From assembly GCA_034231615.1 (NCBI GenBank), contig CM067306.1, positions 30,884,617 through 30,948,616 of the forward strand: a stretch of 64,000 nt of DNA. The letters run 5' to 3'. Origin of the DNA: Meghimatium bilineatum (taxonomy: Eukaryota; Mollusca; Gastropoda; Stylommatophora; Philomycidae). The notes below the pieces were generated by a model, which searched no databases, was not told the origin of the DNA, and saw nothing but the letters and a program-made list of their open reading frames with translations. The translations under genes were made by a program, and so were the position numbers. Each line of letters begins with the position of its first letter. Position 1 is the stretch's first letter. Of this stretch, positions 61,890 through 64,000 are shown piece after piece.

Positions 61890-64000
61890 AATCTATGGGG
61901 AATTATTTATAAAGAGAGTATCAAATATAGGGTACAATTCCAAAATAAGGGTCTACTTTTTTAACAAAATAGGGAATGAAATATAGTATGAAAATGGGAA
62001 GTAAAGAATGCTCTTTTAATCATGGAGCTCTTCCCTTGACTTCACTTATCCAACGATGACAAGAAAAGCGGGAGGGTTGTATGGGTGGGCAGGCTCTCAG
62101 TGGGTAGAGTTCACATAGTGCATCTAGCAACAGTCATTGCGACTGTAACATGTGTACTGCATCGTTATCTGCCGTAGGTAAACTCAACAAACTATCGGAC
62201 GCCATGTTGTATCAAGGGCTGAACCGATAATCAGTGACATCACAAAATTTCAGATCGGAGCAGAGAAGTGTGATAGTAGACCCGTATCTTAGGAATGTGC
62301 CAAATATAGAATGATGTGACATGAAATAAAAGATCCTTATTATAAAATAAATGAGTGATGAATGCAAATAGTGTTTTATAATTGGAGTGACTTGATTGAA
62401 CTTCAGACAAAACTATAAGGGCAGACTTAACACTCTGCTGACCAGCAATCCAGAACATACTTATCTCCCATTACCAAGAATGTTCACAAGTTTTTTTAAA
62501 AAAATAACAGCGCTGTCTTGAAATATTTGTAGAAAACTGAAATCATGACATAGAGCTTTGAAATTTTGAATATTTCATAATCAATATTTGCTTTCAATGA
62601 AGGCATTTTATAAATACCAGAATTATTTCAAGTACATGTTCATATTTATTATAATGCTGAGTGTAATTTTACAATACTTTCAACATATTGGGCACACCCG
62701 CAAAAATTTTGAATTATAGAATGTACTCACTAACCATGTTAAAATGCTCTAGTTTATGAGCATGGCCATAGTTAAATGACATGTCCCAGATGATCTATTT
62801 TTAATAATACATTGCTAATTTTGCTGTATTACTGAAGCATCATAAAGGTTTTTAGAAACATTGAAGTTGGCCACCAAGTGTATATAATGGAAATTGTGTT
62901 GTCATCGAACTTAGTCAGTAACGTGGTCATCTTTTTCAGCTGGTAAGCTGAAATATTAGGACTGTGCAACCTTATAACTTATAACAGAAAAATGAGATCT
63001 ATTTACTAAGACAGTTAGTAACCTACGTCCGATTCTTAGTCTGTGCTTTGGAAGATCCATAATGACATATGTCATTGAGTGGGTAACATTTATCTATCTA
63101 TCCATTCTCTGCTTTTGACGTCGCAGGGGATTGAATCAGTTTTTGGGCTATGGCACATTTAGATGCTTGATATGCAGTAATATTGCATAGGTGTCAACTA
63201 GTACAGATTTTTTTTATTGATACGGATTTTGGGCTCCAAAATATAAAAAAATGTTTGTGTAATTTTTTATTTTAAAAAAGGTAATTTGGTGATAAATTAC
63301 AGTGAATAGTGCTAATGTCGACGACATTTTTATCGTGCACATAGTGGAACGTATTAATGAGCGAAAAATTTCTATTTTTAAATTGCTATTTTAGGGCTAA
63401 ATACAGATGTTTTTATTGACATATGGAAATAAATTGTTCAAAATATGGATATATTGTGACGTATCAAAATGTTGGTAACTCCTTCAATCCACTTTCTTCT
63501 TGGTCTCTGCCTCTTGCTATTTCTATTCTCATGTTGTATGCTCTTGTTGCTTGTAACATTTATAACTGCAACAAAACTCACATTGCATCACATTGATCTA
63601 CTGCCTGTGACATTCTAGTGATTGCAATGATGAGAGATGAGCTTGTAAAGAAGACATCGATAGACAGGGAGTTAACAATGGATAATAACGATGTGTCAAA
63701 ACTGCTTCACTAGTGGCTACTAGATGTGGGCACTGTGATTAATGACACATTGTGTCTGAAATGGGGGAATTTGACATTAAACCTGGGACTAGTAAAAATG
63801 GATACCTTAAAGGCAGAAAGTTTAATCAGCTCACCATTAGAAATATTATCATGCACACCTTTCAACATCTGGTGGAACTGATGGCCTATGGATTTTTCTG
63901 AAGTGCAAAAACATTAGTTCATAACTTATTATTTCATAACTTATTATTTTATAACTTATTATTTCATAACTTATTTCTTCATGATCAAACTTTGTAAGAG
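61890..64000. other. Intron sequence of the ORP1-like gene, no exon recognised
   Basis: AT-rich, no open frame resembling the next ankyrin repeats (expected to begin with an NCxDxxGNTPLH-like motif) and no clear transposon. The final bases contain a short TTATTATTTCATAAC repeat. Confidence 0.55.

Noticed and set aside
61890-64000. A sixth exon of the ORP1-like gene
   Set aside because: I looked for the next ankyrin repeats and PH domain start and found no matching open stretch with splice sites.

Overview
This is animal (metazoan) genomic DNA, not prokaryotic. Genes are split by GT-AG introns, and most of the window is interspersed non-LTR retrotransposons, short non-autonomous elements and minisatellites. 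The RNase H-bearing LINEs and the general repeat style suggest an invertebrate, plausibly a spiralian such as a mollusc. That placement is an inference; no marker in the window fixes the species.

Two host genes can be reconstructed exon by exon. On the minus strand, 28057 down to 9970, lies a complete seven-exon gene for the proteasome regulator PI31 (PSMF1). All splice phases agree and the product is 276 residues, close to the 271 of human PI31. On the plus strand, from 52429 to at least 61686, are the first five coding exons of an oxysterol-binding-protein-related protein of the ORP1 type (OSBPL1A-like). They encode the N-terminal ankyrin repeats; the rest of the gene lies past the right edge. 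The two start codons face away from each other with about 24 kb between them.

Layout. 1-9.9 kb: degraded LINE pieces, clusters of short elements, and 37-, 38- and 42-bp minisatellites. 9.97-28.06 kb: PSMF1, its introns full of LINE 3' ends, short elements, minisatellites and several partial copies of its own exon 2. 28.96-33.03 kb: a nearly intact 4.06-kb LINE (endonuclease, RT, RNase H) on the minus strand, with a 10-bp target-site duplication. 33-45 kb: LINE 3' ends, short elements, a 76-bp minisatellite, a 113-bp MITE and little else. 45.685-47.961 kb: a 5'-truncated LINE with an undamaged 750-codon RT/RNase H frame, inserted into a minisatellite. 49.986-52.292 kb: a decayed hAT transposon with terminal inverted repeats. 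52.4-61.7 kb: the ORP1 gene, whose introns hold nested transposons. 61.9-64 kb: no coding exon recognised.

The most useful results are the PI31 gene model, which is hidden in small exons; a family of exon-2 relics inside PI31 intron 2, one of which kept an open frame until a short element split it; several insertions dated relative to each other by clean target-site duplications; and signs that the abundant short elements share both ends with the LINE family. I saw no evidence of a novel defence, regulatory or biosynthetic system.
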